Part shown: one piece after another, positions 28,333-38,803 of the stretch
How the letters are laid out: each line of letters begins with the position of its first letter
Position numbering within the stretch: the stretch's first letter is position 1
NCBI GenBank assembly: GCA_025355965.1
Contig: JANXYR010000043.1
Span: 62,001 to 126,000 of the forward strand
Direction of reading: 5' to 3'
Length of the DNA stretch: 64,000 bases
Origin: Geobacteraceae bacterium
Lineage (GTDB): Bacteria > Desulfobacterota > Desulfuromonadia > Geobacterales > Pseudopelobacteraceae
Translations under genes and position numbers: made by a program
The notes under the pieces: generated by a model
The model's database searches: none
Told to the model about the DNA's origin: nothing
What the model saw: only the letters and a program-made list of their open reading frames with translations

Positions 28333-29565
28333 CTACTTCAAATTCTTCTTTATCCTCTCCACCGCCTCAATCACATTATCCCGATTCCCAAAGGCCGACA
28401 ACCGGAAGTACCCTTCCCCGCTCGGCCCAAAACCTGAACCCGGCGTCCCGACCACATTGCATTCGGTCAGCAGCTTGTCGAAGAAGTCCCAACTGGTCAG
28501 GTTGCCCGGGGTCTTGAGCCAGATGTACGGGGCGTTGACGCCGCCGAAGATCGTCACACCGACTTCCGTCAGGCCTTCACGGATTATGCGGGCGTTCTCC
28601 ATGTAATAGTCGATAATCTCCTTGGTCTGCTTCCAACCTTCGTCGCTATAAACCGCAGCAGCGGCCTTCTGCACCGGGTAGGAGGCGCCGTTGAACTTGG
28701 TGGTGGTGCGGCGCAGCCAGAGCTTGTTGAAACTGTACTTCTCACCGCTGGTCGTGGTGCCCATAACCTCTTCCGGTACTACTACCAAGCCGCAACGGAC
28801 ACCGGTGAAACCGGCTGTCTTGGAAAACGAACGGAATTCTATGGCGCACTTCTTAGCTCCTTCGATCTCGTAGATGGAATGCGGGATGGAGGGGTCGGTG
28901 ATGAACGCCTCGTAGGCGGCGTCGAAGAAGATCACCGCGTCGTTGGCGTTGGCGTAATCGACCCACTTTTTCAGCTCGGCCTTGCTGGCCACCACGCCGG
29001 TCGGGTTGTTGGGGAAGCAGAGATAGATGATGTCCACCTTCCCGGTCGGCAGGGCCGGAATGAAGCCGTTGGCCTCGTTGCACGGCATGTAGACGACGCC
29101 CTTGTAATACCCCTTGTCATCGGCATCGCCGGTGCGTCCGATCATGACGTTGGTGTCGTTGTAAACCGGATAGACCGGATCACCAATGGCAACGATGTTG
29201 TCCAGAGCGAAGATGTCGAGGATGTTGGCGCAGTCGCACTTGGAACCGTCGGAGATGAACATCTCTTCGGTTTTGAGGCTGACGCCCAGCGGCTTGTAGG
29301 ATTTCTCGATGATGGCGTTTATCAGCCAGTCATAGCCCTGCTCCGGGCCGTAGCCGGCAAAGTGGTCGGTGGTACCCAGATCGTCTACGGCATCGTGAAA
29401 TGCTTTCAGCACAGCCGGTGCCAACGGACGGGTTACATCGCCAATGCCAAGACGAATGACCTTGGCAGTTGGGTTGGCTGCAGCAAATTCACGTACTCGT
29501 CGACCGATCTCGGGAAACAGGTAGCCTGCTTTCAGTTTCAGATAATTATCATTGATTTTTGCCAT
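28333..29565 (-). CDS. dapL: LL-diaminopimelate aminotransferase
   Basis: [59 protein letters not shown]; start at 29565. Confidence 0.95.
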   Translation of the reverse strand: MAKINDNYLKLKAGYLFPEIGRRVREFAAANPTAKVIRLGIGDVTRPLAPAVLKAFHDAVDDLGTTDHFAGYGPEQGYDWLINAIIEKSYKPLGVSLKTEEMFISDGSKCDCANILDIFALDNIVAIGDPVYPVYNDTNVMIGRTGDADDKGYYKGVVYMPCNEANGFIPALPTGKVDIIYLCFPNNPTGVVASKAELKKWVDYANANDAVIFFDAAYEAFITDPSIPHSIYEIEGAKKCAIEFRSFSKTAGFTGVRCGLVVVPEEVMGTTTSGEKYSFNKLWLRRTTTKFNGASYPVQKAAAAVYSDEGWKQTKEIIDYYMENARIIREGLTEVGVTIFGGVNAPYIWLKTPGNLTSWDFFDKLLTECNVVGTPGSGFGPSGEGYFRLSAFGNRDNVIEAVERIKKNLK

Positions 29566-29628
29566 GTTCGGTAAATCCTCCAAAATGTAATGTATAAAGT
29601 TAGGGCGGCCTAAGCCGCCCATTTCAAT

Positions 29629-30432
29629 TTATTTCAGACCTAAAACATCCTGCATATCATACAACCCAGGCGACTTACCGACCACCCATTTGGCGGCGCG
29701 AACGGAGCCCCGCGAGAACATGTCGCGGGTCATGGCACGGTGGGAGATCTCGATCCGCTCTCCCTGGCCGATGAAGTAGACAGTATGTTCGCCGACGATA
29801 TCGCCGCCACGCACAGTCTGCATGCCGATCTCTTCCTTGGTGCGCTCACCGCAGATTCCCTCGCGGTGATAGTTGGCCACCTTGTTGTAGTCCCGCCCCA
29901 GCGCTTCAGCGACGATTTCCCCCATCCGCACGGCGGTTCCTGACGGTGAGTCTTTTTTCTTGTTGTGGTGCAGTTCGACTATTTCGACGTCGAAATCATC
30001 GCCAAGCGTCTTGGCGACATCCTTCAACACCTTGAAGCAGACGTTGACACCGACAGACATGTTCGGAGCCAGCACCGCCGGAATATCTTTGGCAAGTTCG
30101 GCTGCCAGCGCCCGTTCCTCGGGGGTGAAGCCGGTGGAACCGATAACGATGGACTTCTTGAGCAGCGCGCAGACCTCAAGGTTTTTCAGTGACACCTTTG
30201 GAGAGGTAAAATCGATCAGTACATCGCAGGCGGCAACGACGGCATTGAGATTGTCGGTTATACGGACATCCGTCTTACCGCAGCCAGCCAACTGTCCGGC
30301 GTCTTCGCCGATCTGTGGATGCCCCGGGCGCTCCAGCGCGCCGCAAAACTGGGCACCTTCTGTTTCAATTATGGAAGTAATAATGCGCTGGCCCATCCGT
30401 CCTGCAGCGCCGCAAACGGCTACTTTTATCAT
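29629..30432 (-). CDS. dapB: 4-hydroxy-tetrahydrodipicolinate reductase
   Basis: VAVCGAAGRMGQRI, VGSTGF, APNMSVGVNV, ELHHNKKKDSPSGTA. Confidence 0.96.
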   Translation of the reverse strand: MIKVAVCGAAGRMGQRIITSIIETEGAQFCGALERPGHPQIGEDAGQLAGCGKTDVRITDNLNAVVAACDVLIDFTSPKVSLKNLEVCALLKKSIVIGSTGFTPEERALAAELAKDIPAVLAPNMSVGVNVCFKVLKDVAKTLGDDFDVEIVELHHNKKKDSPSGTAVRMGEIVAEALGRDYNKVANYHREGICGERTKEEIGMQTVRGGDIVGEHTVYFIGQGERIEISHRAMTRDMFSRGSVRAAKWVVGKSPGLYDMQDVLGLK

Positions 30433-30461
30433 GGTGAACCTCTCTCAATAGTCTCTACAGC

Positions 30462-31043
30462 TTACTCTTCATACATCTTGTCAAACAGTTCGTCTGCAAC
30501 ATCGTCAATAACATTTAGGACTTTGCCTATAGCGCCGTCCTTCTTAACCCGACCCACAATTATTATTTTTCTATCGGCCACCCGAATCAGATAGAACAGT
30601 GCCGATACAACGGTTTTGTTATCCGCTTCTCCCAGATAGAGCAGGTCGCCGGCAACGACATATTCAAGACCCAACTTGTCCGCATCGTGAAGCACCTGCT
30701 TTGCCTTAAACGATTTGTCCGTTTTGACCAAGGCAAGTTTGCTGCCGAGCTTTTCTTCCAGCCGTAGCCGCAACCTTTGAGAAAACGTCTGCGGATGACC
30801 CAGATCCGTGCACTTGTGGTAGAAAATTGCTTTCGCGTCCTGCGCGTGATAATCGAGGTTCAGCTTGTCCAGATAGCTCCCACCGCAGATAGTAAATTCA
30901 GTCATACCGATCCGGGCTTTCTTTGGCAGCGCCCCGACATCGTCCAGGCGGTGCAACGTTACCGAACTAACTGGGCCTATGGCGCAGCCGCATATCAGTA
31001 GCAGAGCAACCAGCAGGCCAACCCAGCCGGAATACTTTTTCAC
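30462..31043 (-). CDS. Hypothetical lipoprotein between dapB and dapA
   Basis: Lipobox LLICGCAIG; no domain recognised. Confidence 0.6.
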   Translation of the reverse strand: MKKYSGWVGLLVALLLICGCAIGPVSSVTLHRLDDVGALPKKARIGMTEFTICGGSYLDKLNLDYHAQDAKAIFYHKCTDLGHPQTFSQRLRLRLEEKLGSKLALVKTDKSFKAKQVLHDADKLGLEYVVAGDLLYLGEADNKTVVSALFYLIRVADRKIIIVGRVKKDGAIGKVLNVIDDVADELFDKMYEE

Positions 31044-31104
31044 AAGCGATCCTTAGTGAACCAGAGGAAATAGTATTTCTGGCTCTGACTCCGACATTCT
31101 TTAT

Positions 31105-31977
31105 TTAAATCAGTTTGTACTCTTTCATGATCGCCGCAAGCTTGGCCTTGTTCGCCGCGCCCATTTCGCAAAGTGGCAGTCTGACTTCGTCGGAGCATTT
31201 GCCCATCAGCCCCAGGGCGCTCTTGACCGGGATCGGGTTGCTCTCGATAAACATGGCATTACCTATTTTCAGAGTATCCAGATGCAGTTGACGGGCCTTT
31301 TTCAGGTCACCGGCAAAGAAAGCGTCGGTCAGATCGCCGACAGTTTTCGGCATGATGTTGGCCAATACGGATATAACCCCTACGGCGCCGCAGGCCATCA
31401 TCGGAAAGGTTATGAAGTCGTCGCCGGAGAAGACGTCGATCTGGCCACCGCAGAGAGCGATCACTTCTGATGCCTGCTGCAAGGAACCGGTTGCCTCCTT
31501 GATCGCGACGATATTTTTATGGGGCGCCAGACGGGCCACAGTCTCTGGGAGCAGGTTGACGCCGGTGCGACCCGGTACATTGTAGAGAATCTGGGGGATA
31601 TCGACCGCATCGGCAATGGCGGTGTAGTGACGATAGAGCCCTTCCTGAGTCGGCTTATTGTAGTAGGGAGTCACCAGCAGCACGCCAGCAACGCCCATCT
31701 CTTTCGCTTCGCGGGTAAGGTTGATGGCTTCGGCGGTGGAGTTGGAGCCGGTGCCGGCAATAACCGGGACACGCCCTTTGGCCTGTTCGAAGACAATCCT
31801 GATGACGTCAAGATGTTCTTCGTTATCAAGCGTGGATGACTCGCCGGTGGTGCCGCAGGCAACGATGGCGTCGGTGCCGTTGTCGATCTGGAAATCCACC
31901 AGTTCACGCAGCTTCTGCTCGTCAACCGCGCCGTTTATAAATGGCGTCACTATTGCTACAATACTTCCTTTAAACAT
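31105..31977 (-). CDS. dapA: 4-hydroxy-tetrahydrodipicolinate synthase
   Basis: GSIVAIVTPF, ACGTTGESSTL, LLVTPYYNKPTQEGLYRHY, YNVPGRTGVN, IKEATGS. Confidence 0.96.
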   Translation of the reverse strand: MFKGSIVAIVTPFINGAVDEQKLRELVDFQIDNGTDAIVACGTTGESSTLDNEEHLDVIRIVFEQAKGRVPVIAGTGSNSTAEAINLTREAKEMGVAGVLLVTPYYNKPTQEGLYRHYTAIADAVDIPQILYNVPGRTGVNLLPETVARLAPHKNIVAIKEATGSLQQASEVIALCGGQIDVFSGDDFITFPMMACGAVGVISVLANIMPKTVGDLTDAFFAGDLKKARQLHLDTLKIGNAMFIESNPIPVKSALGLMGKCSDEVRLPLCEMGAANKAKLAAIMKEYKLI

Positions 31978-32044
31978 AACCTTTTCCTCCTTGTGGAGTT
32001 GTATTTTAAATTACACGCCATGATAAACATGATAAGTGCGTTAA

Positions 32045-32232
32045 CGAAGTGTTTTCTGCCAGGGTGTACTCGATCTCATCATCCTTTTTTACCAACCCCG
32101 GAATAAACAACTTTCCGGGGGTCTGCTCCTATTCCAGGACACGGTAAAGGGGTGCCGACTGTGCCGGCTATCTCTTTGAGGGCAACGTCCTCCGCGTAAA
32201 GTTCGCTGTCCTTGAACTGAAAATGATTCATA
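32045..32232 (-). pseudogene. Degraded lysA (diaminopimelate decarboxylase) remnant upstream of dapA
   Basis: Minus strand reads [28 protein letters not shown] then, after an internal deletion, [15 protein letters not shown] and, with a frameshift, [13 protein letters not shown]; all resemble LysA segments. Confidence 0.75.
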
Positions 32233-32396
32233 CATGCCTTCTATTTAAAATATAGTTCATCATAGGAAGATTGAAAAAAAGTGGATACTTATAGCACAGG
32301 AGGCGGCTGTAAGTCAAAAAATAAGGAGAATTATTAACAATCAGTGGCGGCAAACAAAACCGTCCGGTTATGGTTCTTACATCAACATTTCAGCCA

Positions 32397-33404
32397 TCAA
32401 GGCAGCGTATCGGCAACCGAGACACCGTTACGTCCGCCTGCTTTAGCCTTGTACAGAGCAGCATCGGCTCGCTTCAGCAATGTTTCGTCGTCATCATCAC
32501 CGCAAGCTTCGGCAACCCCGATTGAAAGCGTCATAGAAAGCGTAGCAGCATCAAGAAAAAAGCGGCTTGCCCTCACCTCCTCGCAAAGTTTCCAGGCAAC
32601 TTCCGTAGCCGCCTTAGCATCGGTCTTGATCAGAATAATCGCATATTCATCACCACCAAAACGGGCAAGAAAGTCACTTCCGCGTAAGGAAGCTTTGATC
32701 TTCAGGGCAACCCCTTTTAAAACTCGATCACCAGCCGGATGCCCGTACGAATCATTAATAGTCTTAAAATCATCGAGATCGATCATCATAAGAGAGAACG
32801 GATCACCATGCCGCTTACGTAAAGCTAACATCTCATTCAGTTTTTCATCAAAATAGGTTCGATTCGCAAGTTGGGTCAACCCGTCAATCCGCACTGCCGT
32901 GCGCAGATCATCAATCTGCAGTTGCTGTTCTGTTAATACCGCTTGGGACACTGCCAACTCACTCTTCAAAACAGCATTACTTAATATCACACGATCAATT
33001 TCCGTCATTAAAAGGGAGTGCGCATCTCTTAAATCCATCGGCAACTCTAAAGTGTTTATTGTGCTTTTCACATCCCCGAGCACAAGAGAAGAGTCGCTGG
33101 CAGCTTTGTCGGTCCGCTGGATATTCGTCGCCATAATCAGCATAATATTCCTGATTGCTTGTGCAGAATCGTACAGACTCTGTTCGCGGGGATCAACCGG
33201 CGGCAGATTAGTCTCACTCTCATCCGTCTCTTCTCCCACTTCTGACGACCTGCGAAGAACTCTTGGCAACATCGAAAACAATCGCCCTACTCCACTAAAG
33301 AAATTAAACTCTTCTCCGGAGTTGATTTTACCGACTACAAAAAGAATCATCATGCCGGCTATCAGGCCAGATCCAAACACCAGAAGATATGCTGTAATAC
33401 TCAC
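32397..33404 (-). CDS. GGDEF diguanylate cyclase, membrane anchored
   Basis: MMIDLDDFKTINDSYGHPAGDRVL, RGSDFLARFGGDEYAIIL (RxxD I-site plus GGDEY). Confidence 0.92.
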   Translation of the reverse strand: MSITAYLLVFGSGLIAGMMILFVVGKINSGEEFNFFSGVGRLFSMLPRVLRRSSEVGEETDESETNLPPVDPREQSLYDSAQAIRNIMLIMATNIQRTDKAASDSSLVLGDVKSTINTLELPMDLRDAHSLLMTEIDRVILSNAVLKSELAVSQAVLTEQQLQIDDLRTAVRIDGLTQLANRTYFDEKLNEMLALRKRHGDPFSLMMIDLDDFKTINDSYGHPAGDRVLKGVALKIKASLRGSDFLARFGGDEYAIILIKTDAKAATEVAWKLCEEVRASRFFLDAATLSMTLSIGVAEACGDDDDETLLKRADAALYKAKAGGRNGVSVADTLP

Positions 33405-33511
33405 GGAAAATCCTCCAGAAAGGAAATAATAGTCACTGCAGTATTGTAATCGTTCTTGTCAGAGTATCAAGAACTTTGTACAACACGAGTATTAAGATAA
33501 AGGAGTAACTG

Positions 33512-34084
33512 ATGACAGAAGCTCTGTACCGTTGCCCATGGTGTGGCAATGATCCGCTTTACCAGGACTATCACGATCACGAATGGGGAGTGCCGCTTCA
33601 TGACGACACACGCCTGTTCGAGATGCTGACTCTGGAGGGGGCACAGGCCGGCTTGTCCTGGATTACAATTTTGCGAAAACGGGATGGTTACCGCCGTGCC
33701 TTTGCAGGATTTGACATTCAAAAAGTCGCAATTTTTAACGATGATGACTTCGCTAGGCTTATGGTCGATTCCAGCATTGTCCGCAACCGTCTCAAAATAG
33801 CTTCAACCATAACCAATGCCCGTGCGGCACTGGAGGTGCAGGCCAGCCACGGAAGCTTTGACAGCTACCTCTGGAGTTTTGTGGACGGTGTACCAATCCG
33901 CAACGGCTGGAAGACAATGTCCGAAATCCCTGCCAGCACGCCACTTTCAGACACCATGAGCATAGAGCTGAAGCGGCTTGGCTTCCGCTTTGTCGGGACA
34001 ACGATCTGTTATGCTTTTATGCAGGCAACCGGCATGGTAAACGACCACCTTACCGGTTGTTTCTGCTATGACAGAAACAAATGA
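33512..34084 (+). CDS. tag: DNA-3-methyladenine glycosylase I
   Basis: [55 protein letters not shown]. Confidence 0.95.
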   Translation: MTEALYRCPWCGNDPLYQDYHDHEWGVPLHDDTRLFEMLTLEGAQAGLSWITILRKRDGYRRAFAGFDIQKVAIFNDDDFARLMVDSSIVRNRLKIASTITNARAALEVQASHGSFDSYLWSFVDGVPIRNGWKTMSEIPASTPLSDTMSIELKRLGFRFVGTTICYAFMQATGMVNDHLTGCFCYDRNK

Positions 34085-34148
34085 TAAATCACTCCCATCA
34101 GTCCGCAAGACATGCTACAGTTATACAATTTTCAATAGAGGATCGTTC

Positions 34149-34763
34149 ATGCTTATCCCTAACACATCCCCCACTTTCCTCCCCTGGGAGGATAATGACC
34201 CTGCCCCGTCGTGGAGCGAAATATTTGGCAACGACAATCCCATAGCGTTGGAAATAGGTTGTGGCGTAGGTGATTTTGTCGTGCAGATGGCTGTTCTGCA
34301 CCCTGACCTCAATTTTATTGCACTTGATTTCTATAACAAAGGGTGCATAAAAACGTGCAAACGGGTCGACAAGATTGGACTCGCCAATGTGCGTGTGCTG
34401 CGGGCCGAAGCACGTAGCTTCATCGAAGCCTGCATACCGGCTGAGGCACTGCAAATGGTTGTCATCAACTGCCCCGACCCATGGCCAAAACTGCGCCACA
34501 GGAAAAGGCGCCTGGTCAACGCCGGGTTTGTTGCCTACCTGTCACGCTTCATGGAGCCCGAAGCCGATTTTTACTTTGCAACCGATTTTGTTGACTACGG
34601 GCAGGATGTCGCCGAGTTCATGGCCGTACAAACCGGATTCGCCAACCAGCTCGCTCCTGACACCTTTCGTCACCACCTGGAAAGATATCCGGTTTCAAAA
34701 TATATGCGCCGGTTTCTGGATATGGGACAACCGATTTATTACGTTCATTACCGAAAAGATTAG
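34149..34763 (+). CDS. trmB: tRNA (guanine-N7)-methyltransferase
   Basis: [35 protein letters not shown]; preferred start at 34149. Confidence 0.9.
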   Translation: MLIPNTSPTFLPWEDNDPAPSWSEIFGNDNPIALEIGCGVGDFVVQMAVLHPDLNFIALDFYNKGCIKTCKRVDKIGLANVRVLRAEARSFIEACIPAEALQMVVINCPDPWPKLRHRKRRLVNAGFVAYLSRFMEPEADFYFATDFVDYGQDVAEFMAVQTGFANQLAPDTFRHHLERYPVSKYMRRFLDMGQPIYYVHYRKD

Positions 34764-34784
34764 AATCACGGGTTGGGGGAAATC

Positions 34785-35132
34785 ATGAACGAACATACCG
34801 ACTGCAAGGGACTCAGTTTTTTCAAACCGCGTGGAGCAACCATGCGGAGCGAAGTTCGCGTTATCAAGCTGATTTTGTCAGGATGGCTAATTACAATTGT
34901 CGGATTTCAACTCTTTGCGTATTTCCTGGAAGCGGGATACTCCGAACTGCTCCTTACGGATCTTGTTTTTTTTAACCTGCCGATTCAATTTTGGCTGAGC
35001 GGCCAACTTCTGCCACTCTGGTTCATCATTCTCTGCGGGCTTTTTAATTTCTGGATGGACCGCCACACCCCGCAATCCACGGAAGGCTCTCTCCGTTTTC
35101 GCTTAAAACCGCTCAAAAAGGAGGACAACTAG
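34785..35132 (+). CDS. Small membrane subunit (DUF4212-like) of a sodium/substrate symporter
   Basis: Two TMs; directly upstream of a VC_2705-type symporter; FNLPIQFWLSGQLLPLWFIILCGLFNFWMDR. Confidence 0.75.
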   Translation: MNEHTDCKGLSFFKPRGATMRSEVRVIKLILSGWLITIVGFQLFAYFLEAGYSELLLTDLVFFNLPIQFWLSGQLLPLWFIILCGLFNFWMDRHTPQSTEGSLRFRLKPLKKEDN

Positions 35133-36662
35133 ATGGCATACGGTATGATACAGTTTGTGCCAATAGCGATTGTAGCGGGCATGTTTTTACTCTTTATTTT
35201 TTCAGGGTTGCGCAATCGCAGCAAACAAAATACGGAATACGGTTTCAGAGGCAACTATTATGGCCGTGTAGGCATCGGAGCCGGCATTGCCAGTAACTGG
35301 ATGAGCGCCGCCAGCTTTCTGGGTCTGGCCGGCGTGTTTTATCTGAAGGGCTATTTTGCCATGGCCTACGTAGTCGGATGGACCGGAGGATATGTTCTGC
35401 TGCTGGTGCTGATGGCTACTCAAATCAGACGTTTTGGTAAATTTACAGCACCGGATTTTGTCGGTTTCCGCTATGAATCGGACGCAGCCCGCACCTTGGC
35501 AGCCATGATTTCAATCATCATCACGATCATTTACTGTGTCGCCCAATTTCGCGGCATCGCTCTTCTGGTATCCTGGCTATTCGGTATAGACTATATCCCC
35601 GCAGTTATCATCGGGGCTTCACTGCTTGTGTCACATGTTGTCGTATCAGGCGCCATGGGGGTAGCCCGCAATCAAAAACTGCAATATTTCGTATTGATCA
35701 TCACCTTTATCCTGCCGTTGATGCTTCTGACCCGCAAGCTGGGATATTTCTGGATACTGCCCCAGTTTGGCTACGGGGCGGCCATTGGAGAGTTGCGGCA
35801 GCAGTTCGGTTTTAACTGGTCAGAGCCATTTGCCAATACATCCCTGTTCGAGTGGCTTGCACTCTGCTTTACGTTGATGTTTGGTACCGCTGGACTACCG
35901 CACGTACTTTCCCGTTTCTACATGGTCCCAGGGATTCGGGATGCACGCTGGGGGGTAGTATGGGGGTTATTCTTTATTGCTCTGATCTACTGGTCGGCAC
36001 CGGCTTACGGCGTACTGGCCAGGCTTTTTGAAGCTCGCAACGGCCTGACACTCAATACTGGCAGTTACAATGCCGCCGACATGATCGTACTCACTGCAGC
36101 TGGTCTGGGTGGGCTGCCTCTCTGGGCGGTCGGTCTCCTGGCCGCCGGCGGTATGAGCGCCGCTTTTTCAACAGCAGCCGGACTATTGATGACCGGCTCT
36201 GCTTCATTTTCCTATGATATTTACCCCCGCCTGATCAGACCGAGTGCCTCTGAGCGTGACAAAGTCTTTGCCGCGAAAGGTTTTTTCCTGATTTTGGCTG
36301 CGGTAGTTATGGTACTAACCTTTCAGCCGTTGGGGATGATCGCAGAGATTGCCGCCTTTGCCTTTGCATTGGCCGGCAACACTATATTTCCTGCCTTTCT
36401 GCTAGGAATATGGTGGCCTCGGGCCAATGCTGCCGGAGTCATCTGTGGCATGCTGACAGGGCTGTTTATCAGTTTTGCATCTCTTTTGTTGGGTGACATT
36501 CTGCCATATATTTCACACCTGTTCCCACTAACATCATCCGCTTTTATCGGTGCACCAATAGTCATAATCGTCATGATTGCAATTTCATCGATGACCGCCC
36601 CACCATCTGACGCCATTCGGCTTTTTATAAGCCATGATGTGCATGACTGTATGGAAGATTAA
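35133..36662 (+). CDS. Sodium:solute symporter family protein (VC_2705/ActP-like)
   Basis: NYYGRVGIGAGIASNWMSAASFLGLAG...GTAGLPHVLSRFY...GMSAAFSTAAGLLM. Confidence 0.9.
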   Translation: MAYGMIQFVPIAIVAGMFLLFIFSGLRNRSKQNTEYGFRGNYYGRVGIGAGIASNWMSAASFLGLAGVFYLKGYFAMAYVVGWTGGYVLLLVLMATQIRRFGKFTAPDFVGFRYESDAARTLAAMISIIITIIYCVAQFRGIALLVSWLFGIDYIPAVIIGASLLVSHVVVSGAMGVARNQKLQYFVLIITFILPLMLLTRKLGYFWILPQFGYGAAIGELRQQFGFNWSEPFANTSLFEWLALCFTLMFGTAGLPHVLSRFYMVPGIRDARWGVVWGLFFIALIYWSAPAYGVLARLFEARNGLTLNTGSYNAADMIVLTAAGLGGLPLWAVGLLAAGGMSAAFSTAAGLLMTGSASFSYDIYPRLIRPSASERDKVFAAKGFFLILAAVVMVLTFQPLGMIAEIAAFAFALAGNTIFPAFLLGIWWPRANAAGVICGMLTGLFISFASLLLGDILPYISHLFPLTSSAFIGAPIVIIVMIAISSMTAPPSDAIRLFISHDVHDCMED

Positions 36663-37894
36663 TGGATATCCTTTTATCTACAAAAGGTGGTGATATCACC
36701 GCCAGGCGGGTGGTTGAAGATTTTGCCGCTGCATATCGGCAATCCCTGCTGAATCGTACAGCTTCAGATCACAGCGGCAGCGCTGAAACCGTTTTTGAAG
36801 AGACATATGCCGCCGTGGAAACCGCCATAACCACACACCGAAATCTCTTGAAAAACATGAACCGTCTCATTGAAAAAGTTGCAGCAGCGACTCCTGATTT
36901 GCTAAAAGAATTAACCGGTGCTTTCTATAGTGAGCTGTATCGCCATTTTGGGCACTTCAGTTCGGCTCCGGCATTCTACCAACTGAGCATGGCCTTTCTG
37001 CACCAACTAAGCGCCACCATCATTACCCATGCAAAGGATCAGCTCGGGCTGCTTGCCCACCATCTGCCGGAGATCACGCTGATAGCGATAGGCCCGGCCG
37101 GACGCTGCGAATACTCACCATTCTGCCCGCTGCAGCTCCTGCTTGTCCATAGAGAAGTTTCAGAGTCACAACTCCAGACTATCAGCCTGTTCTGCCATAC
37201 GCTTCATACAGGATTTGAAGAGACCGGACTATTTATTGATCCGATAGTCACCCCGCATAACCCAAACTGGCGAGGAACGCTGATACAGTGGAAGCAACGC
37301 TGTGAAGATGGTTTGCGGCCACGGGCGGATGAAGAATTAATCAATCTGTGCCGCCTTGTTGACCAATACCCGCTCCACCCTGTTGAGGGTTTCGCCACAG
37401 AGCTGAAGAAAATCAGCACTGATGCCCTGAACGGAAGCCGCCCGGCACAGGCAAATCTGATAGAACGAATGAAATCACTTTCAAACGGCCTTGGCCTCAT
37501 GGGAAGGCTGAAGCTGGAGCGTAGCGGAAGCGGAAGTGGCCAGTTCAGGCTGCTGGATCATGGTCTGCTGCCGCTTTCTGCTGCTTTATCAGCCCTGGCT
37601 CTGATAAAGGAAAGCGCAGCCATCTCCAGCTGCGAAAGAATTCATGACCTTCTTAAGCGGCGCGAGCTCGACGTTGAACTCGCGGAGCGGATGATGACAA
37701 CCTGGCATAGCCTGCATGGCTTAAGGCTGCGGCGGGAGCAATCTTTTCAAATTGAACACCACACTAACCAGCCTTTATTTCTGGACCCGAACGAGCTGAC
37801 TTTTGAACAGCGACAGTCACTTGAAAAATCCCTTGAATCAGTAGCAATCATTCAGCGACATGTTGAAATTATTTTCTTCGGTATGAGGGAATAG
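36662..37894 (+). CDS. DUF294 nucleotidyltransferase-like protein
   Basis: LIAIGPAGRCEYSPFCPLQLLLVHRE; RxxxL-rich C-terminal substrate-binding-like region; adjoins the symporter. Confidence 0.75.
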   Translation: MDILLSTKGGDITARRVVEDFAAAYRQSLLNRTASDHSGSAETVFEETYAAVETAITTHRNLLKNMNRLIEKVAAATPDLLKELTGAFYSELYRHFGHFSSAPAFYQLSMAFLHQLSATIITHAKDQLGLLAHHLPEITLIAIGPAGRCEYSPFCPLQLLLVHREVSESQLQTISLFCHTLHTGFEETGLFIDPIVTPHNPNWRGTLIQWKQRCEDGLRPRADEELINLCRLVDQYPLHPVEGFATELKKISTDALNGSRPAQANLIERMKSLSNGLGLMGRLKLERSGSGSGQFRLLDHGLLPLSAALSALALIKESAAISSCERIHDLLKRRELDVELAERMMTTWHSLHGLRLRREQSFQIEHHTNQPLFLDPNELTFEQRQSLEKSLESVAIIQRHVEIIFFGMRE

Positions 37895-37900
37895 GTCACC

Positions 37901-38746
37901 ATGATTCTATCGCTTTCAAGTGGGACTCTGTTTACCCTGCCGCTGCAAAGGGTATTCGAACTGGCGACCGAGTCCGGTTTCGATGGGCTTGAGCTCATCA
38001 TTAACCAGGATTTTCAGCGGGTCAACTCCGTAAAGCTGGTACGTTCACTTCAGGAGATCGCAACGATCCATTCCATCCATGCCCCGTTTATGGAACTGGA
38101 TGGCTGGGGTGGCCCTATTGAATCTCTTAAGCTTTCAATTGAACTGGCGGCTGAATGTGACATCCCACTGGTTAATTTCCATCCTCCTTCCTGGATGGGA
38201 TTTGAACTCGGCTTCTGGCGCTGGCTCTACAGCATACATGACTATCAAAAAGAGCTTGGGCTGGGCGGGAAAGTGGCCATTGCCATGGAGAACATGCCGT
38301 GGGTTGGAAAGTGGAAGGTCAACCCTAATATCCTCTCAAACATACAACGGATGGTAGATTTCATCCGGGATCACAATCTGTACATGACATTCGACTGCAC
38401 CCACATAGGTTCAGGAAAAACAGATTTTATCAACGACTTCTTTCTCTGTTACGACTCGGACCGCATTCTTAATATCCATTTTTCGGACTATGGTCATGGT
38501 CGCGAGCACCTGCTTCCAGGGCATGGAATCCTGCCACTTACCCGATTCCTTAATCATCTGCGCAACACAGAGTACCAGAACACCGTCACTCTTGAACTAG
38601 ATCCAAGGGAGCTCCCCAAAGCGGAACACAATATTCTTGAAAGCCTGAAAGATATACTATCCTTCCTGCGCAAGGAGACAACTCTCCAGGCCGATTTCCA
38701 CCGCCAGTATACGCAGGAAACGATTCAGGTGTCTTCAACTCCATGA
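37901..38746 (+). CDS. Sugar phosphate isomerase/epimerase-like TIM barrel (AP endonuclease 2 family)
   Basis: FDGLELIINQDF...ATIHSIHAPF...FDCTHIGSGKTDF...NIHFSDYGHGREHLLPGHG. Confidence 0.85.
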   Translation: MILSLSSGTLFTLPLQRVFELATESGFDGLELIINQDFQRVNSVKLVRSLQEIATIHSIHAPFMELDGWGGPIESLKLSIELAAECDIPLVNFHPPSWMGFELGFWRWLYSIHDYQKELGLGGKVAIAMENMPWVGKWKVNPNILSNIQRMVDFIRDHNLYMTFDCTHIGSGKTDFINDFFLCYDSDRILNIHFSDYGHGREHLLPGHGILPLTRFLNHLRNTEYQNTVTLELDPRELPKAEHNILESLKDILSFLRKETTLQADFHRQYTQETIQVSSTP

Positions 38747-38803
38747 GTTATATAATTACATGACCTTGGCAACAACACCGCAGATGGAAACGAACTAAAT
38801 TAT

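Noticed and set aside
32397-33404. GGDEF protein as the cGAMP synthase (Hypr) feeding the GEMM-Ib riboswitch
   Set aside because: The substrate-specificity position reads GHPAGD, the canonical Asp of diguanylate cyclases, and an RxxD I-site is present; it looks like an ordinary c-di-GMP synthase.
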